From contig NZ_QBUK01000001.1 of the NCBI RefSeq assembly GCF_003058265.1, positions 310,001-374,000 on the forward strand: a stretch of DNA of 64,000 nucleotides, written 5' to 3'. The notes beneath the pieces are model-generated. The model saw only the letters and a list, made by a program, of their open reading frames with translations. It searched no databases and was not told the DNA's origin. Numbering within the stretch: position 1 is the first letter of the stretch; every line of letters starts with the position of its first letter. Positions 41,312-51,377 of the stretch are shown here, piece by piece. The translations under genes and the position numbers were made by a program. Origin of the DNA: Flagellimonas amoyensis. GTDB lineage: Bacteria > Bacteroidota > Bacteroidia > Flavobacteriales > Flavobacteriaceae.

Positions 41312-44300
41312 ATGGTTAAACGTTACTTTCTGCTCCTTCTGATTGCTTCTGTATGTGGTTGCGCCACCTATGAGACCAAATATGCAGCACCCTTTTCCAA
41401 GAATGAAAATTCTGGGGACAAAGCAATCGAACACACTTTTTACTTGATAGGCGATGCTGGGCAATCTCCCATGGGAGACCTCAACCCAACCTTGAAAAGG
41501 TTCAAGGCTGTGCTGGAAACGGCCAACCCCAATAGCACTGCAATTTTCCTGGGGGACAATATCTACCCGGCAGGATTTGTGGATGAAAAAGATGACCCCG
41601 AAGGGAGCAAAGAATCCAAGCATTATCTGGATGCCCAGTTGAGTACGGTGGAATCGTTCAAAGGGAAGGCCATTTTTATTCCGGGCAATCACGATTGGTA
41701 TAGCAAGGGATTGAAAGGTTTGGAGCGGGAAGAAAAGTACATTCAGAAGGCATTGGGCAGCAAGGAGGTGTTCCAACCCCAAAATGGCTGTCCCATCGAA
41801 AAGATAGCCATCAGCGATAACGTCATGGTCATTGCCATTGACACGGAGTGGTACCTGACCGATTGGGACAAACATCCCACCATGAACGACAACTGCGAGA
41901 TCAAGGACAGGGGCCGTTTTTTTGAGGAACTGGAAAGCGAGATCAAGAAAAATCTGGACAAGACAGTGATCATAGCCCTGCACCATCCCATGTTTACCTA
42001 TGGCGTGCACGGAGGGCAGTTTTCCTTTGAACAACACCTATTTCCTAGTGGAGGGACAGTGCCTCTTCCCGTTTTGGGAACTGTGGCCAATTTTCTACGA
42101 AAGACCTCTGGTGCTTCAGTAGAGGATGTGTCCAATAAAAAATACAACGAACTGAAAAAGAGGATACTGACCCTTTCCCAATTTTCCGAAAAAGTGATTT
42201 TCGTCTCTGGTCACGAGCATACCCTTCAATATATAGAGGAGCATGGAAAACCTCAGATAGTGAGCGGTTCAGGGGCTAAGACCGGCGCCACCCGACTGCT
42301 GAACGGAAGTAAGTTTTCAACAGGGAAAAATGGGTACGCCATTCTTAAGGTGTACAAAGATGGTTCGTCCACTGTTGATTTTTATGGGGCCGATGCTGCT
42401 TCGGAGGAACTGATTTTTCACACCGAAGTGCTTCCCAAAGACAAGTCCACAGCAATGACCGGACTTTCGAAAGCATTTCCACCCTTCATGGAAGCGTCGG
42501 TCTATACCGATGAGGAAGTGGACAAAAGCGGGTTCCACAAATGGCTCTGGGGCGAACGCTATAGAAAATACTATGCCACAAAGGTCAAGGTGCCGACGGT
42601 GGACCTGGATACCCTTTTTGGAGGATTGAAGGTGGTGCGCAAAGGAGGGGGCAACCAGTCCAACTCCCTTCGCTTGGAAGATAGAGAAGGGAAACAATAC
42701 GTAATGCGGGACCTAAGAAAGAGTGCCGAGCGATATCTACAGGCCATAGCTTTCCAGGATCAGTACATCATAGGCCAGTTTGAGGACACCTTTACGGAAA
42801 AATTGCTGTTGGACCTTTATACGGGAGCACATCCATATGCCCCCTTTACCGTGGGTAAACTTTCTGATGCTGTCGGTCTGTACCACACCAACCCCAAATT
42901 GTATTATGTGCCCAAACAATCTGTTTTGGGTGATTTCAATTCGGAGTATGGAGATGGGCTCTACATGATCGAAGAACACGTTTCCGATGAGCACAACAAT
43001 CTTGAAAGTTTCGGAAAGACCAAAAAAATAGAAAGCACCTACGACCTTATCGATAAGCTAAGAGAGGACGAAAAGTACAGCATCGACCAAAAGGAATATG
43101 CCAAGGCCCGTTTGTTCGATATCCTTATCGGGGATTGGGACCGGCATGTGGACCAATGGCGATGGGCAGAGTTCAAGACCGAGGACGGAAATAGGGTGTT
43201 CAAGCCCATTCCTAGGGATAGGGACCAGGTTTTTTCGCGATGGGGCGATGGGCTGATCATGAATTTTGGTTCAAGAGCGGTTCCGGCACTCCGTATTTTT
43301 GAAGGTTTTAACAAAGAGATCAGGAGCGTCGGGGGCTTTACATCATCGCCCAGGACCTTTGCACTGGATATGGCCCTGCTATCGGAAACGTCAATGGATG
43401 TTTGGGTAGATCAGGCCAAATTCATCCAACAACAGATCGATGAATCGGTAATCGATGAGGCCTTTCTGGATTTTCCCGAGGAAGTGAGGGATGAAACCCT
43501 TGCAGAGATCAAGGAGATTTTATTGGCAAGAAAGGAAAACCTTGTGGAGACTGCGAAGGAATATTTCTCCGTATTGAACAAATACAGCGTGGTGACCGGT
43601 ACGGACAAGGACGACCATTTCAAGGTGGTTTCCCTGCCGGACGGAAAAGTGGAAGTGTGGGGATACCGCATCAAAAGTGGCGAGATTGCGGACCAATTTT
43701 TCCATAAAATATATGACCCTTCCCACACCAAGGAAATTTGGTTGTACGGTTTGGACGATGATGATGTTTTTGAAGTGGCCACAGAAACCTCAAAAATCAA
43801 GGTACGCATGGTGGGCGGACAGAACAATGATGTCTACCAGATTTCCGAAAAGTCAAAAAAGGCATTTGTCTACGATTTCAAGGCCAAGAAAAATACCTAT
43901 GATGAAGCCTATGGAGGAAAGATCAATCGTTTGGACGATTATGACACCAACACTTACGAGTTCCTCAAGATAAAGGCCAATAGCAACCAAATACTGCCGG
44001 CCATTGGGTTCAATCCAGATGATGGACTTCGGATTGGGCTGACGGACACCTATACCTTCAATGGCTTCAGGAAGAACCCATTTACCCAGCAGCACACTTT
44101 CAATGGTGCCTATTATTTTGCCACCAAAGGATATGACTTGGGATATAAAGGAGAATTTGCCCATGTCTTTAACAACGTCAATCTGGAGTTGAATGCAAGG
44201 TTCACCAGTCCCAACTTCACGCTCAACTTTTTTGGTTTTGGAAATGAGACCGTCAACAATGACGATGACGAACCGTTGGGTCTGGACTATAACCGGGTGC

Positions 44301-45025
44301 GTCTGCGGACGCTGAGGTTCACGCCTTCTTTGGTTTGGCGTGGCTATCTGGGTTCCAAGGTGCGGGCCGGTATTTCTTATGAAAGTATCGAGGTGGAAGA
44401 GACGGAGAACAGGTTCATCAACGAGTTCTATGTTGAAAACGGTGAAGAAAACCACAAGAGCTTTTTGGGAGTGGAAGGCGAATACAGCTACTCCAATACA
44501 GACAATGAAGCCTTCCCGACCCTTGGAATGGCATTCACACTGCTCGGCGGATACAAGACCAATGTGGAAGAGGGAGGCAGGTCCTTTGGGTTCATTGTGC
44601 CCAGCCTGTCCATAGATCATAGGTTGGTCCCGAGCGGAAGACTCGTTTTGGCCACCAAACTGAAAGGACACTTCAACATTGGGGACGATTTTGAATTTTA
44701 CCAAGGGGCAAGCATTGGAGGCAACGATGGATTACGGGGCTATAGGTTCCAACGCTTCACGGGCAAAACCGCTTTTTACCAAAGCTCGGACCTGCGGTAC
44801 AGTTTCAGGGCCAGACCCACAGGGATTTTGCCTGTCACCCCGGGAATATATGGAGGGGTCGATTATGGCCGGATTTGGTTTCCCGGTGATGCATCCCAAA
44901 AATGGCACAATTCCTACGGAGGCGGTTTTTTCCTCAATGGCGCAGATATTTTGACAGCAAATGCAGGCCTTTTTCAAAGTTCAGATGGACTCAGGTTTGC
45001 TTTTGGGGTCGGATTCGGGTTTTAA
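41312..45025 (+). CDS. Metallophosphoesterase fused to outer-membrane surface-antigen barrel
   Basis: A 1237-residue lipoprotein (LIASVCGC, lipid Cys17). Residues 45-370 are a calcineurin-like phosphoesterase with GDAGQSP, GDNIYPAG, PGNHDWYSKG, HHPMFTYG and GHEHTLQYIE. The C-terminal 400 residues are a beta barrel of the bacterial surface antigen (Omp85-like) type, with SIGGNDGLRGYRFQRFTG and a final aromatic residue (FGVGFGF). A middle part contains a possible ATPase- or kinase-like insert (RLFDILIGDWDRHVDQWRW) resembling a HipA/phospholipid-kinase-like motif, uncertain. It is divergent from the HD-PycTM gene with only 56 bp between starts. GTG at 41306 is upstream in frame. Confidence 0.88.
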   Translation: MVKRYFLLLLIASVCGCATYETKYAAPFSKNENSGDKAIEHTFYLIGDAGQSPMGDLNPTLKRFKAVLETANPNSTAIFLGDNIYPAGFVDEKDDPEGSKESKHYLDAQLSTVESFKGKAIFIPGNHDWYSKGLKGLEREEKYIQKALGSKEVFQPQNGCPIEKIAISDNVMVIAIDTEWYLTDWDKHPTMNDNCEIKDRGRFFEELESEIKKNLDKTVIIALHHPMFTYGVHGGQFSFEQHLFPSGGTVPLPVLGTVANFLRKTSGASVEDVSNKKYNELKKRILTLSQFSEKVIFVSGHEHTLQYIEEHGKPQIVSGSGAKTGATRLLNGSKFSTGKNGYAILKVYKDGSSTVDFYGADAASEELIFHTEVLPKDKSTAMTGLSKAFPPFMEASVYTDEEVDKSGFHKWLWGERYRKYYATKVKVPTVDLDTLFGGLKVVRKGGGNQSNSLRLEDREGKQYVMRDLRKSAERYLQAIAFQDQYIIGQFEDTFTEKLLLDLYTGAHPYAPFTVGKLSDAVGLYHTNPKLYYVPKQSVLGDFNSEYGDGLYMIEEHVSDEHNNLESFGKTKKIESTYDLIDKLREDEKYSIDQKEYAKARLFDILIGDWDRHVDQWRWAEFKTEDGNRVFKPIPRDRDQVFSRWGDGLIMNFGSRAVPALRIFEGFNKEIRSVGGFTSSPRTFALDMALLSETSMDVWVDQAKFIQQQIDESVIDEAFLDFPEEVRDETLAEIKEILLARKENLVETAKEYFSVLNKYSVVTGTDKDDHFKVVSLPDGKVEVWGYRIKSGEIADQFFHKIYDPSHTKEIWLYGLDDDDVFEVATETSKIKVRMVGGQNNDVYQISEKSKKAFVYDFKAKKNTYDEAYGGKINRLDDYDTNTYEFLKIKANSNQILPAIGFNPDDGLRIGLTDTYTFNGFRKNPFTQQHTFNGAYYFATKGYDLGYKGEFAHVFNNVNLELNARFTSPNFTLNFFGFGNETVNNDDDEPLGLDYNRVRLRTLRFTPSLVWRGYLGSKVRAGISYESIEVEETENRFINEFYVENGEENHKSFLGVEGEYSYSNTDNEAFPTLGMAFTLLGGYKTNVEEGGRSFGFIVPSLSIDHRLVPSGRLVLATKLKGHFNIGDDFEFYQGASIGGNDGLRGYRFQRFTGKTAFYQSSDLRYSFRARPTGILPVTPGIYGGVDYGRIWFPGDASQKWHNSYGGGFFLNGADILTANAGLFQSSDGLRFAFGVGFGF

Positions 45026-45879
45026 TCCAACTTGAATTGGTAAAGGCTCCGTCCGCCATACTTGTTCTCTTCATCGGCGATCAAGAGGGTTTTGTCATCT
45101 AAAAAACAGATGGACTCAATCTGGGTTTGGCAGTTCAGGTCGATGGTTTTGATCGTAGCTTTGGAAAAATCGGAGAGCTCAAAATCCGTTAGCAAGAAAA
45201 CAAATCCATAGCTGAGCAGGGCAATGGTCTTCCCATCGGGTGAAATATCCGCTCCGGTCACCGAACAATGGTCTTGGTCTCCACACAGGAACAGGGAACC
45301 TAAAGGTTCCGCCGTGTATTCACCTTCGGTATCGGGAACCCGGTAGATCAATGTTTTTCCGGAATAGGGACGTGTCCTGTTCTTGGTGAAAATGTACAGA
45401 TGGCCATCCAGATGAAAAAATCCTTCTGTATCAAAATAGAGACTGTCCTTTTCTGGAGGGAAGTTTTTCTGATTAGGATAGTGGAACGCAATCTTTTTGG
45501 CGTTGGGTTTTTTCTTTTCCAATTGGGATTGGGACACTTTATAGATGGTCAGATTTTTTCGCTTATTCGCATTGTTCCCAAAATCACCAATGTATAGATT
45601 GTTGTCCTTGTCCAGTGCCAAATCTTCCCAATCCTGGTTCTTGGCGTGGTCTATTTTGAGGGATTGGACCAATTTCGCTTCCATATCTACTTGATAGATC
45701 CTCTCCTTGTCGCCGCTGTCCTGTATGGCCCAAATCTTTCCAGAAGATGAAACTTCAATGCCCGACACTTCTTCAAGTTGGGATGGGAATTTGCCCAATG
45801 GCTCCAATTCTCCATAATACGTTTTTTGGGCACAGGCCTGAATAGTGACCCAAACGAGAATGAGCGCAATTTTTTTCAC
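45022..45879 (-). CDS. SdiA-regulated-like beta-propeller lipoprotein
   Basis: The 285-residue protein has a lipoprotein signal (TIQACAQ, lipid Cys16) and a beta-propeller of five or six blades: EEVSGIEVSSSGKIWAIQD, WEDLALDKDNNLYIGDFGNN, TGADISPDGKTIALLSYG. It matches the SdiA-regulated/esterase-like propeller family of unknown role. GTG start at 45879 overlaps the upstream gene stop (GTGA). Its own stop overlaps the metallophosphoesterase-barrel gene by 4 bp. It is the last gene of the operon with the haloperoxidase-like gene and the VCBS genes. Confidence 0.8.
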   Translation of the reverse strand: MKKIALILVWVTIQACAQKTYYGELEPLGKFPSQLEEVSGIEVSSSGKIWAIQDSGDKERIYQVDMEAKLVQSLKIDHAKNQDWEDLALDKDNNLYIGDFGNNANKRKNLTIYKVSQSQLEKKKPNAKKIAFHYPNQKNFPPEKDSLYFDTEGFFHLDGHLYIFTKNRTRPYSGKTLIYRVPDTEGEYTAEPLGSLFLCGDQDHCSVTGADISPDGKTIALLSYGFVFLLTDFELSDFSKATIKTIDLNCQTQIESICFLDDKTLLIADEENKYGGRSLYQFKLD

Positions 45880-46772
45880 TTGGATTCTTTTAGGGGCATA
45901 TAGACTTCAGTATTCCACTGTAGTTCGTCTCCTCCCATATTTGGATTGTTGTAAAATACTTCTATGGGTTTGTTCTCAACAGCGATATTGTTTTTTTGGG
46001 CATAATCCAATAGGGCATACCAGGCTCTGTCCGAAGTAATATAGTTACCATTATATATGGCCTTTATGGCTTTTTTTCCAAAAATGCGTTTGTATGTAAT
46101 GTCTGGATGGTTGGGCAGTTTTTCGGAGCGCAGGATCGGGTAGCAGAAATTATAGACCAACCTATTGGCCTTGATGTCCCAATTCTCCACTTCCACAAAG
46201 GGAAGGCCATTGAGGGTAACCCCATTGTTCACCAGAAAGGAATTCAGCAGGGAGTAATTCGCCATCATGCCCCTTGCCTTGTTTTCTGGTGTGGTCTTGA
46301 GGGCAACACAGGCACAAAAAGAGGAAAAAAGCTCTGCTTCGCCCACGATCGAGACTTTAAAATCTTTCAAATGATCGTTCAAGAAACCATTGAATTGTAT
46401 AAGGGTCTTTCGGGTCCCTTTTTCAAAATCAGTATCCGAAAAAGGTACTGAAACCTTGTTTTTCAAGCTGTGGTCTAGGTCTTTTATATTGACGGTCACC
46501 TCGCTCAAGGAATCATGGATAGGGGTGATGTCCCATTCATAGACATGAACGGAATCGTTTACCACAATGGTCTGTTCAAAATGGGTAGGGCTTTCAAATT
46601 GAAGTGGCACAACACTGTCAAAGCCCATGTTCCATGCCTTAACGGTCTCATAAATGGTCCCTGGGATGGCCTTCGCCTTAAAACTTACCTGATAATCTTG
46701 AGGCTTTATGAACAGATACCACAAGAGCAAGACCAATAGAAGTATTGGAACGGATATAAAAACCTTCTTCAT
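45876..46772 (-). CDS. SRPBCC/GyrI-like membrane-anchored protein
   Basis: A 298-residue protein with one N-terminal helix (about residues 3-20, LLLVLLLWYLFI) as anchor. Residues 25-150 resemble an SRPBCC (polyketide cyclase/START-like) lipid-binding domain, and residues 150-298 resemble a GyrI-like effector-binding domain (ending YNNPNMGGDELQWNTEVYMP). Such two-domain proteins bind small hydrophobic molecules. It is translationally coupled to the beta-propeller gene (GTGA) and follows the haloperoxidase-like gene by 23 bp. Confidence 0.8.
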   Translation of the reverse strand: MKKVFISVPILLLVLLLWYLFIKPQDYQVSFKAKAIPGTIYETVKAWNMGFDSVVPLQFESPTHFEQTIVVNDSVHVYEWDITPIHDSLSEVTVNIKDLDHSLKNKVSVPFSDTDFEKGTRKTLIQFNGFLNDHLKDFKVSIVGEAELFSSFCACVALKTTPENKARGMMANYSLLNSFLVNNGVTLNGLPFVEVENWDIKANRLVYNFCYPILRSEKLPNHPDITYKRIFGKKAIKAIYNGNYITSDRAWYALLDYAQKNNIAVENKPIEVFYNNPNMGGDELQWNTEVYMPLKESK

Positions 46773-46795
46773 AACTTATCCGTAAAAATAAGGAA

Positions 46796-48127
46796 TTAGC
46801 CCTTGGTCATGTCCAGTTTGTCCACAATAAATTTTCCTAGGTCACGTCCCTGCTTGATCCCCACCTCAATGGCAGCTCGGTAGTGAATCCCACCGTACAT
46901 CCTACTGATGGCGGCCTCATCCGCTGCTTGGTTGAACGAGGTGAACGAGCGGACGGGAAGGCCATACGGGGTCTCCGTATCGTCGTCAAAGGAGAAGCCG
47001 TCCCCAAAAATGCTCGTAAGAACGGTGGAAGCGGCACCTGACACCACGCTATGTCCACTGGTATATTCCGGGAAAGGGGGCGTTTGCAGCACGGGGGTCC
47101 AGCTATCGTCAATATATTCGTTGATGACAGTTTCGGGACGGATGAGGTTGCTTCGGTATTTTTCGTCCCAGCAACTGATAAACCCATCTGCAATGGCAAT
47201 GGACGTCTTGGTATAAGCATGCACGGTCATTGCAAAATCGGTGTTGGCCTTCCTGCAGGCAATCTTGGTGATACCGATCCAATGAGCGCCAGGAGTAATT
47301 TTTTTTGTGGCGAACATCAAATGGCCCCGGGTCACCGATACATAGGGATTACAGTCCCAAAATTTGGCTATGGCCACTTCTTCGGAAGCATCGCCTTTGG
47401 CGGTCATCTCGTTTCGGACTTCATAGACTTCCATCACTTCTTTATAAAAGTCGGAATCTTTTTCCATGGAAAACGCTGGTGGCGGTATGGGCTTGAACTG
47501 TGCCGCTGAGTCTATGGCAAAGGGTCTTATCTTGGCCCAATGCGGTTCAAGGCCGTTCATATAGGCAGGAGGGGTAGGTTGCCATCGCGAAGGATCGTCG
47601 GAATTGACCGAGAATTTGGGCATGGTACGTGTTTCCTTGTAGTTGTCCTTTCCCATCCATGAAGCAATATGGTCCGCCACTTCAAGTCCGTAGTCCTTGG
47701 AAGCATTGAACATCGTTTCGTTCTTTGCGGTCCAAAGGGTATAGAGACTGTCCCTAAAATTGGAGACTCTCTCCTCAGAAAAGATAAGCCTGCGGCTCAA
47801 ATCGATATGGGCCACCAAAGCGGCCATCTCAAAATTGATGTTTTCCGTGTTTTTAGGGTCTGGAATGTCGCCCAAGCCGGTCAATTGACCCGAAAGAGAT
47901 TTGTACTTTTCATCCTTTTTTGCGATGATCTCATAAGCGGCGATGTTGGGATACGCAAAAATCCTACTGGCCACTGGCGGGGAAAAGATATCGTGTATCA
48001 TGACCTCCACCACCTTGTCCACAGATTTGTGGAATTCTTCCGGCGTGATCTCAATGGGTTCCTCCTTTTTTTGACAGGCTGCCAGTGTCAGAAGTAGTAC
48101 CGCAATTAAACTTGACCTTAATTTCAT
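46796..48127 (-). CDS. Vanadium haloperoxidase/PAP2-like lipoprotein
   Basis: The 443-residue lipoprotein (LLTLAACQKKEE, lipid Cys18) has the vanadate-site signature of vanadium haloperoxidases and PAP2 phosphatases: EKYRSNLIRPE (Lys/Arg), PEYTSGHSVV (Ser-Gly-His) and RMYGGIHYR (the Arg and vanadate-binding His) around residues 325, 360 and 413. The acidic lysine stretch just after the cysteine resembles the flavobacterial lipoprotein export signal that takes proteins to the cell surface. Haloperoxidases oxidise halides with peroxide; related proteins act as acid phosphatases. The operon starts with two giant VCBS lipoproteins. Activity type is not decided by sequence. Confidence 0.85.
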   Translation of the reverse strand: MKLRSSLIAVLLLTLAACQKKEEPIEITPEEFHKSVDKVVEVMIHDIFSPPVASRIFAYPNIAAYEIIAKKDEKYKSLSGQLTGLGDIPDPKNTENINFEMAALVAHIDLSRRLIFSEERVSNFRDSLYTLWTAKNETMFNASKDYGLEVADHIASWMGKDNYKETRTMPKFSVNSDDPSRWQPTPPAYMNGLEPHWAKIRPFAIDSAAQFKPIPPPAFSMEKDSDFYKEVMEVYEVRNEMTAKGDASEEVAIAKFWDCNPYVSVTRGHLMFATKKITPGAHWIGITKIACRKANTDFAMTVHAYTKTSIAIADGFISCWDEKYRSNLIRPETVINEYIDDSWTPVLQTPPFPEYTSGHSVVSGAASTVLTSIFGDGFSFDDDTETPYGLPVRSFTSFNQAADEAAISRMYGGIHYRAAIEVGIKQGRDLGKFIVDKLDMTKG

Positions 48128-48137
48128 GATCTTTTGG

Positions 48138-51100
48138 TTATTTTTTGAATGAATAGACTTGTGCTTTATCATTGTTGAACACGGCCAACAAGTATTTTTG
48201 GTTGTTCAGTTCCAATGTCTGTAGGTGCCTCAATGATTTTTTGGTGAAATCGAGACCCAGTTCGGCGCCTAAGGTAATGGTTTCCCCATTTTTGATGAGG
48301 GCCCCGGAAAAGGAATCCAAACGGCCATGGTACGGTTTCACGCCGAAGAAATTACCACCGCAGAGGGCTTCTGGAGAGCCGTCGCCATCAAAATCGTCCA
48401 CCAAAAATGCCATAATGGGAGAAACCTGGAGCTCGTTTTGGAACGGGACAAATGTAAAACTACCACCATCGTTCCTCAGATAGCCCGATTTTAAGGTGTT
48501 CACTTCCAAAACTGTGGATTTTTTCAGGGTTTCCTCCCCAAAAATCTCTTCCATCGTCTGTCCGGCAAAGGATTTATAGGTGGTGTATTTTTTTCTGAGA
48601 TAGACCAATTGTGCCGTAAGGCCGTCCATGGACTCCAAAGGATAGTATTTTCCATTTTTTTCCATGGCCGTCACGGTCTCGGTCTGACCGTTGTCGTCAA
48701 AATCATCAAAATAAAGCTTCATGGGGAATTCCCTGGAAGCCTTGAATTTGGAATTGGTGCCCCAATTTCCCAACAGATAGTCCAAGTCGCCATCCCCATC
48801 TATGTCAAAAGCAACAATGCTCTGCCATAGGCCTTTGAGGCCCAGAGCACCTATTTCTGAGAAGGTACCGTTTTCATTTTTCAAGAATTTGGGCGACATC
48901 CATTCGCCGATTAGGATGAGGTCGGTCAATCCATCGCCATCAAAATCGCTCCAAATGGCATCGGTGATCATTCCTTTGGAATGTTTGGCAAAACTGTCGA
49001 CCAATTGAAACTGGCCTTGGTTGTTTTCCAACAGATAGGATGTGGCGGGCGCACCAAACTGTGCCGTCAATGTATGTCCGCCCACAAAGACGTCCATATC
49101 CCCGTCCCCATCATAGTCGAAAGGTCTTACCACGGATGAGTTCTGGAAAAGTTCGGGCAGTTGGATACTGGAAAATGATGAATCTGTCTGAATGTAACAG
49201 GCATCCAAAAGGGCATCCGATTTCCCAAAGAAATCGCCGCCCCCAGAAGTGACAAAAAGGTCGTTCTTACCATCCTTGTTGAAATCTGCAATAGTGGCGG
49301 ATATATTTTCCCTGATGGAATCTTTCTGGATGCCATCGAACCGTTGGGGCACAAATACACTGTCTTGTTGGACATAGAGTTGTGTAGGGAAAAATTTAGA
49401 TCCACCAAAGAAAACATCCGGTTTGCCATCATTGTTCAAATCACCTTGAGCCAAAGCCGGGCCTCTGTCCGAAACCTGATAGGGAATGAGTTTTTCGCGG
49501 TTGAAATCCGTATAATTGTCCTCGATATGGGTATAGTCCAAGCCCAGATTGCCCTCTACAGGTTTGAATATGGATTTTGTGGACCTGTGCAATGTGCCGT
49601 AATCGAACGGCTCGTTGTTTTCAGGTTTCAAGACCAAGGTCTGGTTCACCGATACCTCTTTCAGGACCTGATAGGTTCTGTCCGGCCAAATGATTTTTAG
49701 CGAATCTATTTTTTGGGCAGTTCCGTACCCAAAATGGACCATGGGTTCCGACGTAGCCTGAAAGCCACGGGTAGGGAAGAGCTCCTTGAACTGGAGGTTT
49801 CCATTGTGATAGGAATATACCTTGGTGCCGATCCCGAACCTGTTTTTTGGGGCATAATTGAACTTGATTTTCAAATAATTGGACTTTTTGTCCACTTTAT
49901 TGATGTATAGTGACGCGGGTTGGTCTATGTTGTTGGTCACGAGATCTAGGTCCCCGTCCCCATCCAAGTCGGCCATGGCCGTGGCCCCGGAAATCAAGGT
50001 GTCCTTGGTGATCCAATTCGCGGACATGTCTTGGAACATAAGGTCATTGCTACCCTTGAAGACATAGTTGTGTACATTTCCAGAAGGCATCAGGTCCAAT
50101 GCCTTTTCATCCACCAATTTGGTGTTGTCCAGTTTTTTCTGGATCTCCTCACTGGATACGAACTTGATGAAATCAAGGTCGTTTGGCCTTTTGGGAATAC
50201 CGTTGGAGATGAACACGTCTTGCTGGCCGTCTTGGTCATAATCCCCAAATAGGGCACTCCAGCTCCAGTCTGTGGCGGCAATGCCGCTCATAAGGGCGGT
50301 TTCTGTAAAATTGCCGTCCGGTTGGTTCACATAGAGCATGTTCCGGGTAAACTGATAGTGGTAGCCAAAACGGTCCACCCTCATTTTTTGCGTTTGGATG
50401 TTATCGTCCCCTTCCGAAGATTTTAGGGCAACTTCATCTTCCGGCAGCATGTCCAAGGATATGAAATCTGGTCTGCCATCGTTGTTGATATCGGCCACAT
50501 CGTTCCCCATGGAGAACCTGCTGGTGTGTCCAAAATATTTCCGGAGACTTTCCGTGAAGGTGCCATCACCATTGTTCAGATAGTAATAATCGTCCTCGTG
50601 GAAATCGTTGCCCACGTAAATGTCTGGGTACCCATCCTGATTGAAATCGGCTATGGCCAACCCAAGGCCGTATCCGTTCACACCTCCGTAGATGCCCGCT
50701 TCTTCGCTCACGTCCTTGAACTTTCCATTATCGTTGCGCAATAGCTTGTCGCCGGTTTCATATCTTCTTTCAAACCGTAGGTCAAACTTTCCAAAGGAGT
50801 TTTGTGTGTGTACGGCATGGTTCAAAAGATACAGGTCTAGGTCACCATCGAGATCGTAATCAAAAAAAGCGGCATTGGAACTATAGGAGTCAAAATCCAG
50901 TCCATATTGTGCGGCACTTTCCGTAAAGGTATTGTCGCCATTGTTGATATATAGCTCGTTGAACCCATTAAAACCGTTGATACCCACCACGGCGCATACA
51001 TAGATGTCCAGAAGCCCATCCCCGTTCACATCGGCCATGGTGACGCCTGTGTTCCACGTGCTGTTCCCCTCAACCCCGGCAGTTGCAGAAATGTCCTCGA

Positions 51101-51377
51101 ACTCCAAATTGCCCTTGTTCAGGTACAGTTTGTTCTTGACCTGGTTCCCAGTGAAGAAAATATCGGGTTTACCATCGTTGTTGATGTCGCCTATGGAAAC
51201 ACCGCCCCCATTGTAGAAATAGAGGTAGTCCAATATGCTCAATTCTTTTGTTGGGGTGAGCGTATTGGTAAAGTTGATGCCTGTTTCCGAAGGGGAAGGA
51301 TTCTTGAACAGGCTTCCCTCTTTTTGGCAGGACACAAAAAGGACAGCAAATACCAGTGCGATTCGAAACCTAATCAT
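48138..51377 (-). CDS. Giant VCBS/FG-GAP plus ASPIC-UnbV lipoprotein (second copy)
   Basis: The 1079-residue protein has a lipoprotein signal (VLFVSC, lipid Cys17) followed by FG-GAP/VCBS blades with calcium-binding loops such as NNDGKPDIF, DVNGDGLLDIY and DYDLDGDLDLY. Around residues 490-590 is the ASPIC/UnbV (CRTAC1-type) domain (NYLKIKFNYAPKNRFGIGTK to VNQTLVLKPE), and a second blade set follows. Such proteins sit on the surface of Bacteroidota next to SusC/SusD or haloperoxidase genes. Its ATG overlaps the end of the upstream homologue by 8 bp, so the two are cotranslated. Start at 51377 is preferred over TTG at 51386. Confidence 0.92.
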   Translation of the reverse strand: MIRFRIALVFAVLFVSCQKEGSLFKNPSPSETGINFTNTLTPTKELSILDYLYFYNGGGVSIGDINNDGKPDIFFTGNQVKNKLYLNKGNLEFEDISATAGVEGNSTWNTGVTMADVNGDGLLDIYVCAVVGINGFNGFNELYINNGDNTFTESAAQYGLDFDSYSSNAAFFDYDLDGDLDLYLLNHAVHTQNSFGKFDLRFERRYETGDKLLRNDNGKFKDVSEEAGIYGGVNGYGLGLAIADFNQDGYPDIYVGNDFHEDDYYYLNNGDGTFTESLRKYFGHTSRFSMGNDVADINNDGRPDFISLDMLPEDEVALKSSEGDDNIQTQKMRVDRFGYHYQFTRNMLYVNQPDGNFTETALMSGIAATDWSWSALFGDYDQDGQQDVFISNGIPKRPNDLDFIKFVSSEEIQKKLDNTKLVDEKALDLMPSGNVHNYVFKGSNDLMFQDMSANWITKDTLISGATAMADLDGDGDLDLVTNNIDQPASLYINKVDKKSNYLKIKFNYAPKNRFGIGTKVYSYHNGNLQFKELFPTRGFQATSEPMVHFGYGTAQKIDSLKIIWPDRTYQVLKEVSVNQTLVLKPENNEPFDYGTLHRSTKSIFKPVEGNLGLDYTHIEDNYTDFNREKLIPYQVSDRGPALAQGDLNNDGKPDVFFGGSKFFPTQLYVQQDSVFVPQRFDGIQKDSIRENISATIADFNKDGKNDLFVTSGGGDFFGKSDALLDACYIQTDSSFSSIQLPELFQNSSVVRPFDYDGDGDMDVFVGGHTLTAQFGAPATSYLLENNQGQFQLVDSFAKHSKGMITDAIWSDFDGDGLTDLILIGEWMSPKFLKNENGTFSEIGALGLKGLWQSIVAFDIDGDGDLDYLLGNWGTNSKFKASREFPMKLYFDDFDDNGQTETVTAMEKNGKYYPLESMDGLTAQLVYLRKKYTTYKSFAGQTMEEIFGEETLKKSTVLEVNTLKSGYLRNDGGSFTFVPFQNELQVSPIMAFLVDDFDGDGSPEALCGGNFFGVKPYHGRLDSFSGALIKNGETITLGAELGLDFTKKSLRHLQTLELNNQKYLLAVFNNDKAQVYSFKK

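Noticed and set aside
43853..44704. Minus-strand open frame of 283 codons in the barrel gene
   Set aside because: Antisense to the outer-membrane barrel part of the fused phosphoesterase; no signal peptide or motif.
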